Source: Megaleporinus macrocephalus
Taxonomy: Eukaryota; Chordata; Actinopteri; Characiformes; Anostomidae
Length of the DNA: 64,000 bases
Direction: 5' to 3'
Assembly (NCBI GenBank): GCA_021613375.1
Contig: CM038719.1
Span: 1,087,720-1,151,719 of the forward strand
Shown in pieces: positions 15,721-28,455 of the stretch. The translations under genes were made by a program, and so were the position numbers. Positions within the stretch are counted from its first letter, which is position 1, and the number at the start of each line of letters is the position of its first letter. The notes beneath the pieces were generated by a model. It worked only from the letters and a program-made list of their open reading frames with translations. It was not told the DNA's origin and did no database searches.

Positions 15721-15803
15721 AACATTATTAAAGTAATATACATTACTACAGTTATTATTATTATTAAAGAACATTATTATTAAAGTAATATACATTACTG
15801 TTG

Positions 15804-15837
<34 letters not shown>

Positions 15838-18800
15838 AAACATTAAAGTTATATACATTACTTACAGTCATTATTATTATTATTATCATTATTAAAGTAG
15901 TATACATTGCTGCTGTTATTATTATTTTTATTAGTATACTTTATTACTCTGTAAGAGTAAGAGCAGGTACAGCAGTGAGGCTGGTGGCTGTTTAATCAGA
16001 TACTCTGAGATAATGAAGGTTTAGTCGTGTCCCCAGTTTATTAGAGTACCGGAGTTTGGGAAGCGCTGCTGTGGAGCATAATCAATAAATCGCGTCCTTT
16101 GATCTGCAGTGTTTGAACTCTGGATGTATACGGTCTGCTGAGTCTGCAGCGCAGGTGTGCGTGTACCGTCCTGGTGAACTGGTTCTGTCTCCTGTTCTGT
16201 AGGGTCTGTATCAGTTCCTGCGCCCCTCTCTCTCGCCCCCGCTGCCCCGCTCCACACCTGCCTCTCTGGACTACACCACATTCGGCACAGCAGCATCCAG
16301 GTTCATGGTGCCTGAAGGCTTTGATCCATCCAGGTGTGTGTTCTGTACATCGGCAACTCAAATACACAGTTCAGTCACATTATTATGACCAGCAGCATGG
16401 ACAGCAGCTAGACGGACTGGGAGACTCAGTAAGGTCCTGGTAGGAGGTCACAGGTATCTGGAGTCATGCTGACTGCAGTGCATCCCACAGCTGCTGGAGG
16501 AAGTGTGGAGGAGGATCCATAGAGACAACACCACCATCCAGGTGGTCCCACAGATGCTCAGCTGGGTTCAAGTCTGGGGAATTAGGGGTCCAGGGTAGTA
16601 CTTGGAGGTCTTGGTCAGCTCTTCCAACCAGTGTGGGACATTTCTAGTCGCGTGACGTGTCTCATTGTCCTGCTGGAAGATCCCATCCGCCCCAGAGAAA
16701 ACAATCAGCATGTATGGTGTACGTGGTCTGCAAGGATGGATTGGACCCAAATGGGTTGAAAGGGTCTTTCACATGGATGAGTGGGTCCAGAGAACGTCAC
16801 CAAAACATTCCCCAGACGAGAACACTGACCACCTACTCACTTTTAGAAGTATGTGTACAGGTCAAGAATGCACTGTCGTGGATTGGCCACAAGACGTCAC
16901 TCTTACACTACCTCCTCTCTCACTCTCTCTCTTTTACAGTGTCCCTCGCTCTTGTTCTCAGTATGTGGGTGGTAAGCTGTCCAAGGCTGATTCTGGCTGC
17001 AGTAGGACCGTGCAGGGCCCAGGGGGCGCCGTGTTGGCTCACTGTCCTGACGGAGGCAGAAAGGATGTTCGTAATGCTGTGGAGGCGGCTCTGAAGGTCC
17101 AGCCAGGGTATGAGTCCACTACTCTGACGATATATATATATATGAATAGATGGATGGATGGATAGATAGATAAACCTACAGACCACAAAGAAACCTATGA
17201 GCACCTATAAACAGAGGTAAACATATAAACCACTAATCTGAAGGATCTGCATTGCTTTAAAGGCCCATTTCTTATATTTTTATTTTATATATATCAGTCA
17301 ATCAATCAACTTTATTTTCAGTAATACGTTGAGGGTAACCCTCATTTACAATAGAACTGAGCATTCACTACTTAAAGGGACTGAAAATTCATTAAAATTA
17401 GGATCAAGTATTTAATCAGGGAAGCTAAAATAAGGAACTTCATGAGTAAAACAATAAGAATTAAATTATAAAAATATTAGAAAAACAGAATTTCTATAAT
17501 TTCTTTAATTAAGAAAGAAATAAGTCAAAATAAAAGGATAAGTGGACAAGCTAAAAGTATAAAACAATGCAATAGAGAGATAATAATTTGAACAATAGAA
17601 TAGAAACACAAGTAATAGAAGATTAAAAAAGAAGTAAATAAATACAAATAAATTAAATATAAATTAAACATTATAAAGAAAGTAAATGAAAATAAAAGAA
17701 AAATACCAAAAATAGAACAGAAAATAAAATAAATAAAAAGGTGAAATAAAAAAATAAATGAAATAAAATGGCTGAAGGCTGAAAATTAGACAAATAAAAG
17801 CACAAAATAAATAAAAGGCAGAAGGCTGTCTGAGGGTGGTTAGAAACTACAAGTTTAAAAAGATGTGACACCAGTGAGCTGAGTTTTAGAGTTTCTCGCT
17901 GTGAAGTCCAGCTCACTGAGGCACCGTAGCTAACAGCAGATCTTCCCAGCTCAGTAGAAACTCTAGGAACCTGACAGGTAATCCAATCAGCAGAGCGAGT
18001 CTGATCATTACAGCTGTTTAAAGAAATGAAGGATGAGATATAAGATGGCATACGGCCGGAGAGTGAGATATAAATGAAAATAAGCCAGTGTGTGTGTATT
18101 TGTGTACATGCTAAAAGCGGTCAGCTCTGCACGCTGCTGTCCTTCCTTCTGTTTATAGTTTTACTGTGTTTCTATTTGTATCTATTTATTCTTATTTATT
18201 TTTTATTTAATTGTATACAAGTATAACGATATTAAAGAGGGTTCTGTCTCTGCTTCAGCTGACCGTTAGAGTGTCTGTCCTAGACGCCGGTAAGGTCAGA
18301 GCTAGCTCTGTATACGTTCCTCTGAGCTCTCTGTGGGGTCCTGGCTGCTCCAGCTGTTTATCTCTCCACCCTGTCTGGTGTATACGTGCAGGTGGCAGAA
18401 GAAAAGCCCAGCTGCTCGCGCTCTGTCCCTCTACTCACTCTCCGATCACCTGGAGAAGAGGAGGCGGGACATGGCTGCGTCCATCCAGGCCCAGACCGGC
18501 CTCTCTGCGGAGGAGGCTGAAAAGGAGGTGGAGCTTAGCATCTCCAGGCTCTCTGATTGGGCTGCACGATGTGATAAACAAAGCGGAGGAATGCCAGTAA
18601 GAGAGAACTCCATCTACACTACCACATACCATTATAACCCCCTCTATCTCCACCCACTGTCCACTGTATCAGCTCCACTGACCATACAGGAGCTCCACTC
18701 ACTGTCCACTGTATCAGCTCCACTGACCATACAGGACCTCCACTCACTGTCCACTGTATCAGCTCCACTGACCATACAGGACCTCCACTCACTGTCCACT

Positions 18801-20999
18801 GTATCAGCTCCACTGACCATACAGGACCTCCACTCACTGTCCACTGTATCAGCTCCACTGACCGTACAGGACCTCCACTCACTGTCCACTGTATCAGCTC
18901 CACTGACCGTACAGGACCTCCACTCACTGTCCACTGTATCAGCTCCACTGACCGTACAGGACCTCCACTCACTGTCCACTGTATCAGCTCCACTGAGATA
19001 TGGTTTAATGTTAGTCAGCTGGTTTATTTCCATGCAGGTAAGTCGGCATAGCAACATGCTAATAATGTGTCTGAATCTCTTTGAAGCCACTTCCACAGAC
19101 TGGCTCCGCCCTCTCTGCTCCAGAGGCTGTGGGGATTGTGGGTATTGTGCTTCCGGATGCTGAGCCTCTGCTCTCATTGGTGTCCCTGTTGGGGGCTGTG
19201 GTTTCCACGGGCAACGCCGTCATCATAGTGCCGAGTGAAAAATACCCTCTTCCAGCTCTCGACTTCATTCAGGTGTGTACTCATCTGTACTGAAACACAT
19301 ACTATTTACTTTATTATTAAATATTAATCAGTATTAATAGAGTAAGTAGAGCTTTTACACTTTATTATTAAATATTAATCAGTATTAATAGAGTAAGTAG
19401 TGCTTTTACACTTTATTATTAAATATTAATCAGTATTAATAGAGTAAGTAGTGCTTTTACACTTTATTATTAAATATTAAACAGTATTAATAGAGTAAGT
19501 AGTGCTTTTACACTTTATTATTAAATATTAATCAGTATTAATAGAGTAAGTAGTGCTTTTACACTTTATTATTAAATATTAATCAGTATTAATAGAGTAA
19601 GTAGAGCTTTTACACTTTATTATTAAATATTAATCAGTATTAATAGAGTAAGTAGTGCTTTTCTATACGTCAGTGTGTTTATTTAACTCTTTCCAAGCTT
19701 CTCCTAAACAACCCAGTATTATTATCAGTTCTCATCTAATACCTGCTTTGACTGTTCAGTACTTCATTAAGATAAATCAAGATTTGCTGCTGAAGGAACT
19801 GAATACATTCATACAATGTCTGGGGCGTCCAGGAGAAATCTGGAACCTAACTTTGTTCTTCAAACTGGATCAAGATCTGATCTACTTCTCTCACAATAAC
19901 ATATTCATCTTACTTTGTATTGTATGTCTAATTATTTACATCTGTTCTAATCAGATCTGCTGTTCATGCTGGTGATCAGACACTTATTGATCAGATAAAC
20001 ACTTTTGATGACATCTTGCTCCCCTTTCTCTTTCTGCAGGTTCTCCAGGCCTCAGATGTTCCTGCTAGTCTTGTTAGTGTCATCACTGGTGGAAGGAATC
20101 AGCTGACCCAGGCGCTGGCCAATCACAGTGAGATCCAGGCCATTTGGTACTGGGGCAGTAAGGAGGTCAGTCTGATCTGCTAGTTAGGCCTGACCCTTAG
20201 ACTCTAACTGCAGCTCAACTAACAAATCAATACACAGTGGAGTCACATTATTAGGTTCTACCTTGGACGGCGACAGCCTGTAGGTGGTCAGTGTTCTGGT
20301 CTGGGGAATATTTTAGTGGCGTTCTCTGGACCCACTCATCCATGTGGAAGACCCTCTCAACCCATTTGGGTCTGAATCCATCCTTGCAGATTACGTACAT
20401 GGTCTTCTCTGGGGTGGATGGGATCTTCCAGCAGAGACACATCATACGACTAGAAATGTCCCACACTGGTTGGAAGAGCTTGCCAAGACTTCCAAGTACC
20501 ACTCCGGACCCCTTATTCCCCAGACTTGAACCCAACTGAGCATCTGTGGGACCACCTCGATGGTGGTGTTGGATCCTCCTCCACGCTCCCTCCAGCAGCT
20601 GTGGGATGCACTGCAGTCAGCATGACTCCAGATACCTGTGACCTCCTACCAGGACCTTACTGAGTCTCCCAGTCCGTCTAGCTGCTGTCTGAGCTGCACA
20701 CGGTGCTCACTCTGGATATTAGCTGGTCATAATAATGTGACTCTACTGTGGACGGTGTCTTTAGGGACAGGTGTAGATACTCTACTGTCTCTGTGGAGTA
20801 ATGAATGTGTTGGTCTCTGCAGGGGTGTCAGTTTCTCCAGCACACCTGCTGTCGTCCTCTGAAGCGTCTGTGGCTGCACTGTGAGGAAGAGGAGGGGAGC
20901 GATGGAGGAAGATACTGGCGCCACCCGAGTCCCCCGCTGCAGGAGGAGATGTGGAGGGAGGCGGTGGTGTGGAAGAGTGTGTGGATCCCCACCGCTTAG
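5534..20999 (+). CDS. aldh16a1: Aldehyde dehydrogenase 16 family member A1, 3' half (8 exons, 5' end outside window)
   Basis: Exons seen: 5534-5609, 14558-14663, 16203-16333, 16940-17107, 18392-18596, 19087-19272, 20040-20165 and 20823-20999 (stop TAG at 20997). All have GT donors and AG acceptors, and the split codons agree, giving about 391 residues, roughly the C-terminal half of an ~800-residue ALDH16A1. The first exon has the ALDH motif TPHGQAASIWTEDL. The second and third give VGSVWVN, a SGTCTEGGREGL segment and YQFLRPS, the end of the first ALDH domain. The fourth has YVGGKLSKADSG, opening the second ALDH-like domain. Later exons give VGIVGIVLPDAEPLL, STGNAVIIVPSEKYPLPALD and VWIPTA at the end. 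In the family the second ALDH unit is thought to be non-catalytic. The 5' half, including any catalytic Cys, is not in view. The exact start of the first exon is the least certain boundary because its pyrimidine tract is weak. Confidence 0.93.
6335..14381. repeat. 31-bp minisatellite array, about 260 copies, in one aldh16a1 intron
   Basis: Tandem 31-bp units of the form AAACCAGTAAAACTGACCAC followed by TCTGAAACAGT, varying mainly at GACCAC/GACTAC/GACCCC and ACAGT/ACTGT. It fills nearly all of the 8.9-kb intron between the exons at 5534-5609 and 14558-14663. Short open frames on the - strand (repeating FTGLLFQ and WFTVSE) are artefacts: 31 is not a multiple of three, so the frame rotates. Longer blocks recur at 1147 bp (37 units), for example from 7332 to 8479 and from 10587 to 11734, showing higher-order duplication. 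Near 12470-12660 and 13370-14380 the units are more diverged. Confidence 0.97.
14664..15135. other. aldh16a1 intron, unique part
   Basis: Single-copy-looking sequence downstream of the donor at 14664. It contains no further recognisable exon. Confidence 0.6.
15136..15935. repeat. Compound TTA/AAT microsatellite with an interspersed 14-bp hairpin motif
   Basis: Runs of (TTA)n and (AAT)n are broken about every 60-100 bp by a conserved segment containing GTAATATACATTAC. That segment is a short hairpin (GTAAT/ATTAC arms with a 4-nt loop), usually followed by a GTTGTTGTT or ACAGTTATT variant. The regular spacing suggests the longer compound unit itself was duplicated. It lies in the intron between the exons at 14558 and 16203. 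Confidence 0.92.
16357..16831 (-). mobile_element. Degenerate Tc1/mariner-like element remnant in an aldh16a1 intron
   Basis: Read on the - strand, a broken frame near 16568-16750 has GIFQQDNETRHATRN followed by VPHWLEEL, matching the FQQDN...H...NWFEEL part of Tc1-like transposases. An end of the form CACAGTTCAGTCACATTATT lies at about 16357. A related copy in the opposite orientation lies at 20235-20757. Stops and frameshifts show it is dead. Confidence 0.75.
17134..17172. repeat. TA and GATG/GATA microsatellite
   Basis: A short (TA)n run followed by GATGGATG and GATAGATA repeats just after the donor at 17108. Confidence 0.85.
17173..18391. other. aldh16a1 intron, A-rich non-repetitive stretch
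   Basis: Mostly AT-rich with long A-rich tracts (17240-17830). Nothing coding is seen apart from the exon that begins at 18392. Confidence 0.5.
18645..18996. repeat. 45-bp minisatellite, about 7.7 copies, in an aldh16a1 intron
   Basis: Units begin GACCATACAGGACCTCCACT and continue CACTGTCCACTGTATCAGCTCCACT. Because 45 is a multiple of three, the reading frame of the upstream exon stays open through the whole intron (see findings). Confidence 0.96.
19290..19665. repeat. 51-bp minisatellite, about 7 copies, in an aldh16a1 intron
   Basis: Unit CTTTTACACTTTATTATTAA continuing ATATTAATCAGTATTAATAGAGTAAGTAGTG, 51 bp. It abuts the dispersed element at 19666-19975. The same unit forms a larger array at 31252-32270. 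Confidence 0.96.
19666..19975 (+). repeat. Dispersed element, copy 1 (attached to a 51-bp array)
   Basis: Starts CTATACGTCAGTGTGTTTAT and runs to about CTGTTCATGCTGGTGATC. Near-identical sequence recurs at 32272-32500 in the same orientation and at 56341-56640 in reverse complement. An open frame of about 100 residues is shared, but it has no family signature I recognise. It may be part of an unnamed transposon. Confidence 0.85.
20235..20757 (+). mobile_element. Degenerate Tc1/mariner-like element with terminal inverted repeats
   Basis: Bounded by CACAGTGGAGTCACATTATTA on the left and its near-perfect reverse complement at about 20735-20757, with one mismatch in 21. The + strand near 20515-20575 reads as a PDLNPTEHLWDHLD-like segment, the Tc1 transposase C-terminal signature, broken by a frameshift. 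The copy lies in the last aldh16a1 intron. Confidence 0.78.
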
Positions 21000-21031
21000 C
21001 AATGCCGAGAGTGAGCGGAGGTTTAGTAGGG

Positions 21032-21085
<54 letters not shown>

Positions 21086-21092
21086 GACAGAA

Positions 21093-21136
<44 letters not shown>

Positions 21137-22070
21137 ACACACACACGAGGTCAACGTCCAAAGACTGATTGGTGAAAATGTTAATGAAATTATTATTTTA
21201 TTTAGAAAAAGAAATTCTTTGAAGTGTTATTAAGAATCAGAGAGTAAAAATACTGTCACTGTCTGAAGAAAAACCTGTATCTCTATTTTTGTGGATTTTA
21301 ATTTTTCCTATATCATTTAAAGACGACAGCAGTTCTTTATATCCTCTGAGAGTTTCATGATGAATTGACCAATAAAAATGTGGAGGGTACTCCAGGTTCC
21401 TCTTACGCGCTGGGAAAAAAACTGAGAGATATACTATATATATAGAAAGAATCAGAGATATTGAGAGAGAGAGAGATATTGAGAGAGAGAGAGAGAGAGA
21501 GATATTGAGAGAGAGAGAGAGAGAGAGGGAGAGATTTAAGTTCACACGGTTTTAAAAATGAAGAACTGAAACTGTTTAGTTCTGGTTTTCAGTAAAAGAA
21601 CTGATTCTGCTTTAAACCAGTTCACTGTACCAGTAACAGATCTACCTCACGTGCTCAGGATTGGGGTAGAAACTGCTCTGGTCTCGCAGAAGACCCTCTT
21701 TCTCTCCTTCGTCCTCACTCTTTTGCCCACCGACAGCACTTAAACGTTCCAGTCTGTTTACTCATTACTATGATCTCATAAAAATCCACATGGAGTGTAT
21801 GTGGGTCCCAACTTCCTCCGTCTCCAAACCACACAGCGTACGTCTTAACTGATTAACACAGAGCCTTAAACGAGTGACTGAATAACGAGCCTGGAGTTTA
21901 GTCCAGGTTTAACTCCAGGTTTATTAGCACACACAGCTGATTAGTGAGTGAAAGACTGACGAGCTTCTCTGATGAAAATGTTATTAATTAGATGTTCAGA
22001 TGGTATAAGTACACTGTGTGTCCTTGTATAGAGTTTGATTGTTTAGAATAAAGTTCTACTGTTTAACCCT
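21000..22070 (+). other. aldh16a1 3' UTR with GA tracts and a MITE fragment
   Basis: Follows the stop at 20997-20999. It holds a (GA)n tract at 21032-21132 ending in (CA)n, a second GA-rich tract at about 21459-21530, and a MITE-family fragment near 21256-21383. The first good polyA signal is AATAAA at 22047. UTR extent is inferred from that signal only. Confidence 0.6.
22047..22052 (+). terminator. aldh16a1: Probable polyA signal of aldh16a1
   Basis: AATAAA about 1.05 kb after the stop codon, the first canonical signal downstream that I noticed. Confidence 0.55.
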
Positions 22071-22360
22071 TTGCTTGTTTTTGGGTGTGTTTCTGTTATA
22101 TTTTAACATAATAGGCGGATTAAATGAGTAATTACCTGAGCCCTCCACCTGAGCCCTCCACCTGCTCACAGCTCTCCACCGTAAATCTGTAATTATTATG
22201 TAGTGTCTAGAGATTATTTAGGTCCAGTTGGAGATGCTGGGCAGGGTGGTGTAGTAGTGGTTAGCGTGGTGGTGTCTGTTCACCATGTTTACATACACCT
22301 GAGTAATCAGACAACAGAGAAACTCCAGACCTACAGGAGTTAGACAGTAATCATATTTTA

Positions 22361-25300
22361 ACACTTCACAACACTATACTACACTACACTATACTACACT
22401 ATACTAAACTTCACAACACTATACTACACTACACTTCACCACACTACACTACACTTCACAACACTATACTACACTATACTACACTACACTTCACAACACT
22501 ATACTACACTTCACTATACTACACTACACTTCACCACACTACACTACACTTCACAACACTATACTACACTTCACTATACTACACTACACTTCACAACACT
22601 ATACTACACTTCACTATACTACACTACACTACACTTCACAACACTATACTACACTTCACTATACTACACTACACTTCACCACACTACACTACACTTCACA
22701 ACACTATACTACACTTCACTATACTATACTACACTATACTATACTACACTTCACCGCACTACACTTCACAACACTATACTACACTTCACTATACTACACT
22801 ATACTACACTACACTTCACTATACTACACTATACTATACTACACTTCACTATACTACACTTCACAACACTACTACACTATACTACACTACACTTCACTAT
22901 ACTACACTATACTACACTACACTTCACTATACTACACTTCACAACACTATACTACACTATACTACACTTCACTATACTACACTATACTACACTATACTAC
23001 ACTACACTTCACTATACTACACTATACTACACTACACTTCACTATACTACACTTCACAACACTACTACACTATACTACACTACACTTCACTATACTACAC
23101 TATACTACACTTCACTATACTACACTTCACAACACTATACTACACTTCACTATACTACACTATACTATACTACACTTCACACTACACTTCACAACACTAT
23201 ACTACACTATACTACACAACACTATACTACACTTCACTATACTACACTACACTTCACCACACTACACTACACTTCACAACACTATACTACACTTCACTAT
23301 ACTACACTACACTTCACAACACTATACTACACTACACTACACTTCACAACACTATACTACACTTCACTATACTACACTACACTTCACCACACTACACTAC
23401 ACTTCACAACACTATACTACACTTCACTATACTATACTACACTATACTATACTACACTTCACCGCACTACACTTCACAACACTATACTACACTTCACTAT
23501 ACTACACTATACTACACTACACTTCACTATACTACACTATACTACACTACACTTCACTATACTACACTTCACAACACTACTACACTATACTACACTACAC
23601 TTCACTATACTACACTATACTACACTACACTTCACTATACTACACTTCACAACACTATACTACACTATACTACACTTCACTATACTACACTATACTACAC
23701 TATACTACACTACACTTCACTATACTACACTATACTACACTACACTTCACTATACTACACTTCACAACACTACTACACTATACTACACTACACTTCACTA
23801 TACTACACTATACTACACTTCACTATACTACACTTCACAACACTATACTACACTATACTACACTTCACTATACTACACTATACTATACTACACTTCACAC
23901 TACACTTCACAACACTATACTACACTATACTACACTTCACTATACTACACTATACTATGCTACACTTCACACTACACTTCACAACACTATAGTACACTTC
24001 ACTATACTACACTTCACCACACTACACTTCACAACACTATACTACACTTCACTATACTACACTTCACTATACTATACTACACTTCACTATACTACACTTC
24101 ACTATACTATGCTACACTTCACCACACTACACTTCACAGCACTATACTACACTTCACTATACTACACTATACTACACTACACTTCACCACACTACACTTC
24201 ACAACACTATACTACACTATACTACACTATACTATACTACACTTCATTATACTATACTACACTTCACCACACTACACTTCACAACACTATACTACACTTC
24301 ACTATACTACACCACACAACACTACACTAAACTTCACTATGCTACACTTCACTACACAACACTTCACTATACTATCCTACACTTCACTATACTACACTAC
24401 ACAACACCACTATACTACACTTCACTATACTACACTATACTATACTACACTTCATTATACTATACTACACTTCACCACACTACACTTCACAACACTATAC
24501 TACACTTCACTATACTACACCACACAACACTACACTAAACTTCACTATGCTACACTTCACTACACAACACTTCACTATACTATCCTACACTTCACTATAC
24601 TACACTACACAACACCACTATACTACACTATACTACACTTCACTATACTACACTATACTATACTACACTTCATTATACTATACTACACTTCACCACACTA
24701 CACTTCACAACACTATACTACACTTCACTATACTACACTACACAACACCACTATACTACACTATACTACACTTCACTATACTACACTAAACTTCACTATA
24801 CTACAAAACACCACACTTCACTATACTACACTACTATACTACACTTCTCTATACTACACTACACTAACCTTTACTATACTACACTACACTACACTTCACA
24901 ACACTATACTACACTTCACTATACTACACCACACAACACTACACTAAACTTCACTATGCTACACTTCACTACACAACACTTCACTATACTATCCTACACT
25001 TCACTATACTACACTACACAACACCACTATACTACACTATACTACACTTCACTATACTACACTATACTATACTACACTTCATTATACTATACTACACTTC
25101 ACCACACTACACTTCACAACACTATACTACACTTCACTATACTACACTACACAACACCACTATACTACACTATACTACACTTCACTATACTACACTAAAC
25201 TTCACTATACTACAAAACACCACACTTCACTATACTACACTACTATACTACACTTCTCTATACTACACTACACTAACCTTTACTATACTACACTACACTT

Positions 25301-27013
25301 CACTACACTATACTACACTACACTACACTACACTATACTTCACTACACTTCACTATACTACACTATACCACACTATACTACACTTCACTACACTACACTA
25401 TACTTCACTACACTACACTTCACTACACTACACTATACTTCACTACACTATACTATACTACACTACACTACACTTCACTACACTATACTACACTATACTA
25501 CACTATACTACACTACCCTTCTCTACACTATGCTACACTACACTTTACTATACCACACTGCACTTCACTATACTATACTACACTTCACTATACTACACTA
25601 CACTATACCACACTGCACTTCACTATACAATACTACACTTCACTATACTACACTACACTTTACTACACTATACTACACTACACTTCACTATACTACACTA
25701 CACTATACTACACTTCACTACACTATACTACACTTCACTATACTTTACTACACTGTACTATACTAAACTACACTGTACTATACTATACTACACTACACTA
25801 TACAATACTACACTACACTATACTACGCTACACTACACTATACTACACTGTACTATACTATACTACACTACACTGTGCTATACTATACTACACTACACTT
25901 TACAATACTACACTACACTATACTACACTATACACTGTACTATACTATACTACACTACACGGTACTATACTACACTACACTATGCTTTATTATACTACAC
26001 TACACTATATTTTATTATACTACATTACACTATACTATACTACACTATACACTGTACTATACTATACTACACTACACTATACAATACTACACTACACTAT
26101 ACTTTATTATACTACATTACACTATACTATACTACACTACACTTTACTACACTATACTACACTACACCTCACTATACTACACTACACTATACTACACTAT
26201 ACTTCACTACACTATACTACACTATACTTCACTACACTATACTACACTATACTTCACTACACTATACTACACTTCACTATACTACACTATACTACACTAT
26301 ACTACACTATACTTCACTACACTACACTACACTATACTTCACTACACTGTACTACACTTCACTATACTACACTATACTATACTATACTACACTGTACTAT
26401 ACTATACTACACTACACTGTACTATACTACACTATACTATACTACACTATACTACGCTACACTACACTACACTATACTTTACTACACTACACTATACTTC
26501 ACTGCACTGTACTACACTTCACTATACTACACTATACTATACTATACTACACTGTACTATACTATACTACACTACACTGTACTACACTATACTACACTAT
26601 ACTATACTACACTACACTATACTACACTATACTATACTTTACTATACTATACTACACTACACTATACAATACTACACTATACTACACTGTACTATACTAC
26701 ACTATACTATACTACACTATACTACGCTACACTACACTACACTATACTACACTATACTATACTTTACTATACTACACTACACTACACTACACTATACTAC
26801 ACTATACTATACTTTACTATACTACACTACACTATACTACACTATACTATACTTTACTATACTACACTACACTATACTACACTGTACTATACTACACTAT
26901 ACTATACTACACTATACTACGCTACACTACACTACACTATACTACACTATACTACGCTACACTACACTACACTATACAATACTACACTATACTACACTGT
27001 ACTATACTACACT
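22361..27013. repeat. Pentamer-based satellite (ACTAC/ACTAT/ACTTC), 4.65 kb
   Basis: Composed almost wholly of 5-bp words TACAC, TATAC, TTCAC and AACAC in varying order. Longer blocks are duplicated: the segment starting AAACTTCACTATGCTACACT occurs near 24329, 24538 and 24947, spaced about 209 and 409 bp. The left part is rich in TTCAC words, the right part in TATAC/GTAC words. Open frames up to 390 residues are repeat artefacts, since the 15-bp codon cycle avoids stops. Confidence 0.97.
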
Positions 27014-27860
27014 GACCACATACATATTTAAATCAGTAGTTGTGTAAAGCAGGTATTTGTGTTCAGTGGAGTTGGTCACTATCTGGTGGGAGGTGTGTGT
27101 GTTTAGCTGCTGAGATCAGAGGTGCACAGACTGCAGAACTCTGTAAGGCGAGTCAGTCTGACCAGTGCTGAGCCCGTCACTGTAAAACTGACCCTCCGTA
27201 CGTGCGGACGTGCTGCGCCGCCGGCTCTCTGAGCAGCTCCTCACGGTTTCAGCTGGTTTCCTGTTGTTGTATACGTGACTCAGCTGGAGAAGACCTGATC
27301 ATCTCTGAAATCGTGTGTTATTATGTTCTAACCATGTGTTATTACTCCTTATGTCACTGGTGTTTACTGATATTTCCTTCAGACGACGACAACAGCTGAT
27401 TTCACCAGTTCAGCGCTGAGGAGAGCTCCTCACGGACCTCCAGAGCTATAATAGTGAAATCCCACTCACGCTTGACTCAACCCTTCAGCTACTGGTCGAG
27501 CTCAGAGTCAGGTTAGGATCAGGAGACTGAATATTCATTCAGTCTGATTTAACAGTTACTGTCAACATACGACTACATCTAGAGATGAACAGCTTTAAAA
27601 GAAATAATATTATAATACTGTAATAACCCTACTGCTGTGTTTGTGTCTAATTGTTTGTGAGTTATTGTTTTGTTACACTCACAGCTCTTATTATGGAGCA
27701 TTCATTTCAGTGCAGTGTGCAAAAGTCAGACACCATTTATTTATTTAATTTCCAATCAAAACAGCCAGGATGTTATTAATTTTCAGGAGATTATTCAGGA
27801 GATATTTCAGGAGATTATTCAGGAGATTAGATAATCTGCTTGCGTAAGGAAGCAGAAGAC
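27014..27860. other. Intergenic sequence, nothing recognised
   Basis: Single-copy-looking sequence between the pentamer satellite and Tc1-like debris. A short open frame at 27202-27399 has no signature I recognise. Confidence 0.5.
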
Positions 27861-27919
27861 TAAAGGAAAAATTCTAAAATGATTAAAGCTGCAGAGAAAC
27901 TGGGCCTCCTAACAACCAC

Positions 27920-28150
27920 TTGGAAGACCCACTAGACCCACCAACACTGTCCTCCCATCACATAAACAGCACTTTGACCTTATGGAGAGAGGAGATGAGA
28001 ACATCCACAGGTGTTTCTGTCCATCCTTCCACTGTAAGAAGACACCTGAACACTGTGGGTCTGAAAGGATGTGTATCTGTTCAAGAAGCTCCTCACTTAG
28101 AAAAGGAGATACAGACACACCAAACAAAGAAGCAGAACCTCAACACCACT
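27920..28150 (+). mobile_element. Tc1-like transposase N-terminal remnant
   Basis: The + strand reads STGVSVHPSTVRRHLNTVGL then KGCVSVQ, resembling the helix-turn-helix part of Tc1-like transposases. It runs straight into a 42-bp repeat whose unit looks like another piece of such an element. Confidence 0.65.
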
Positions 28151-28405
28151 GAATAGACTGACCACCCCAGAGTCCAGAACCTCAACACCACTAAATGGAC
28201 TGACCACCCCAGAGTCCAGAACCTCAACACCACTGAATGGACTGACCATCTCAGAGTCCAGAACCTCAACACCACTGAATGGACTGACCACCCCAGAGTC
28301 CAGAACCTCAACACCACTGAATGGACTGACCATCTCAGAGTCCAGAACCTCAACACCACTGAATGGACTGACCATCTCAGAGTCCAGAACCTCAACACCA
28401 CTGAG
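28151..28405. repeat. 42-bp minisatellite, about 6 copies
   Basis: Units of the form GGACTGACCACCCCAGAGTC then CAGAACCTCAACACCACTGAAT, alternating CACCCC and CATCTC versions. A frame reading NLNTTEW resembles the DLNPTE signature of Tc1 transposases, so the unit may derive from the adjacent remnant. Confidence 0.93.
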
Positions 28406-28455
28406 TGTGTTTGGGGTTGTTTGGATGGTGAGAAGCAGAAGCATCTTCTGAGACT

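Noticed and set aside
19655..19975. 106-residue frame in the dispersed element
   Set aside because: Three copies share it, but no family motif is visible and copy 2 has a deletion in the frame; treated as repeat, not gene.
24109..27047. Frames of up to 390 residues rich in YTTLHYT
   Set aside because: Artefact of the 5-bp word satellite, which gives a 15-bp codon cycle.
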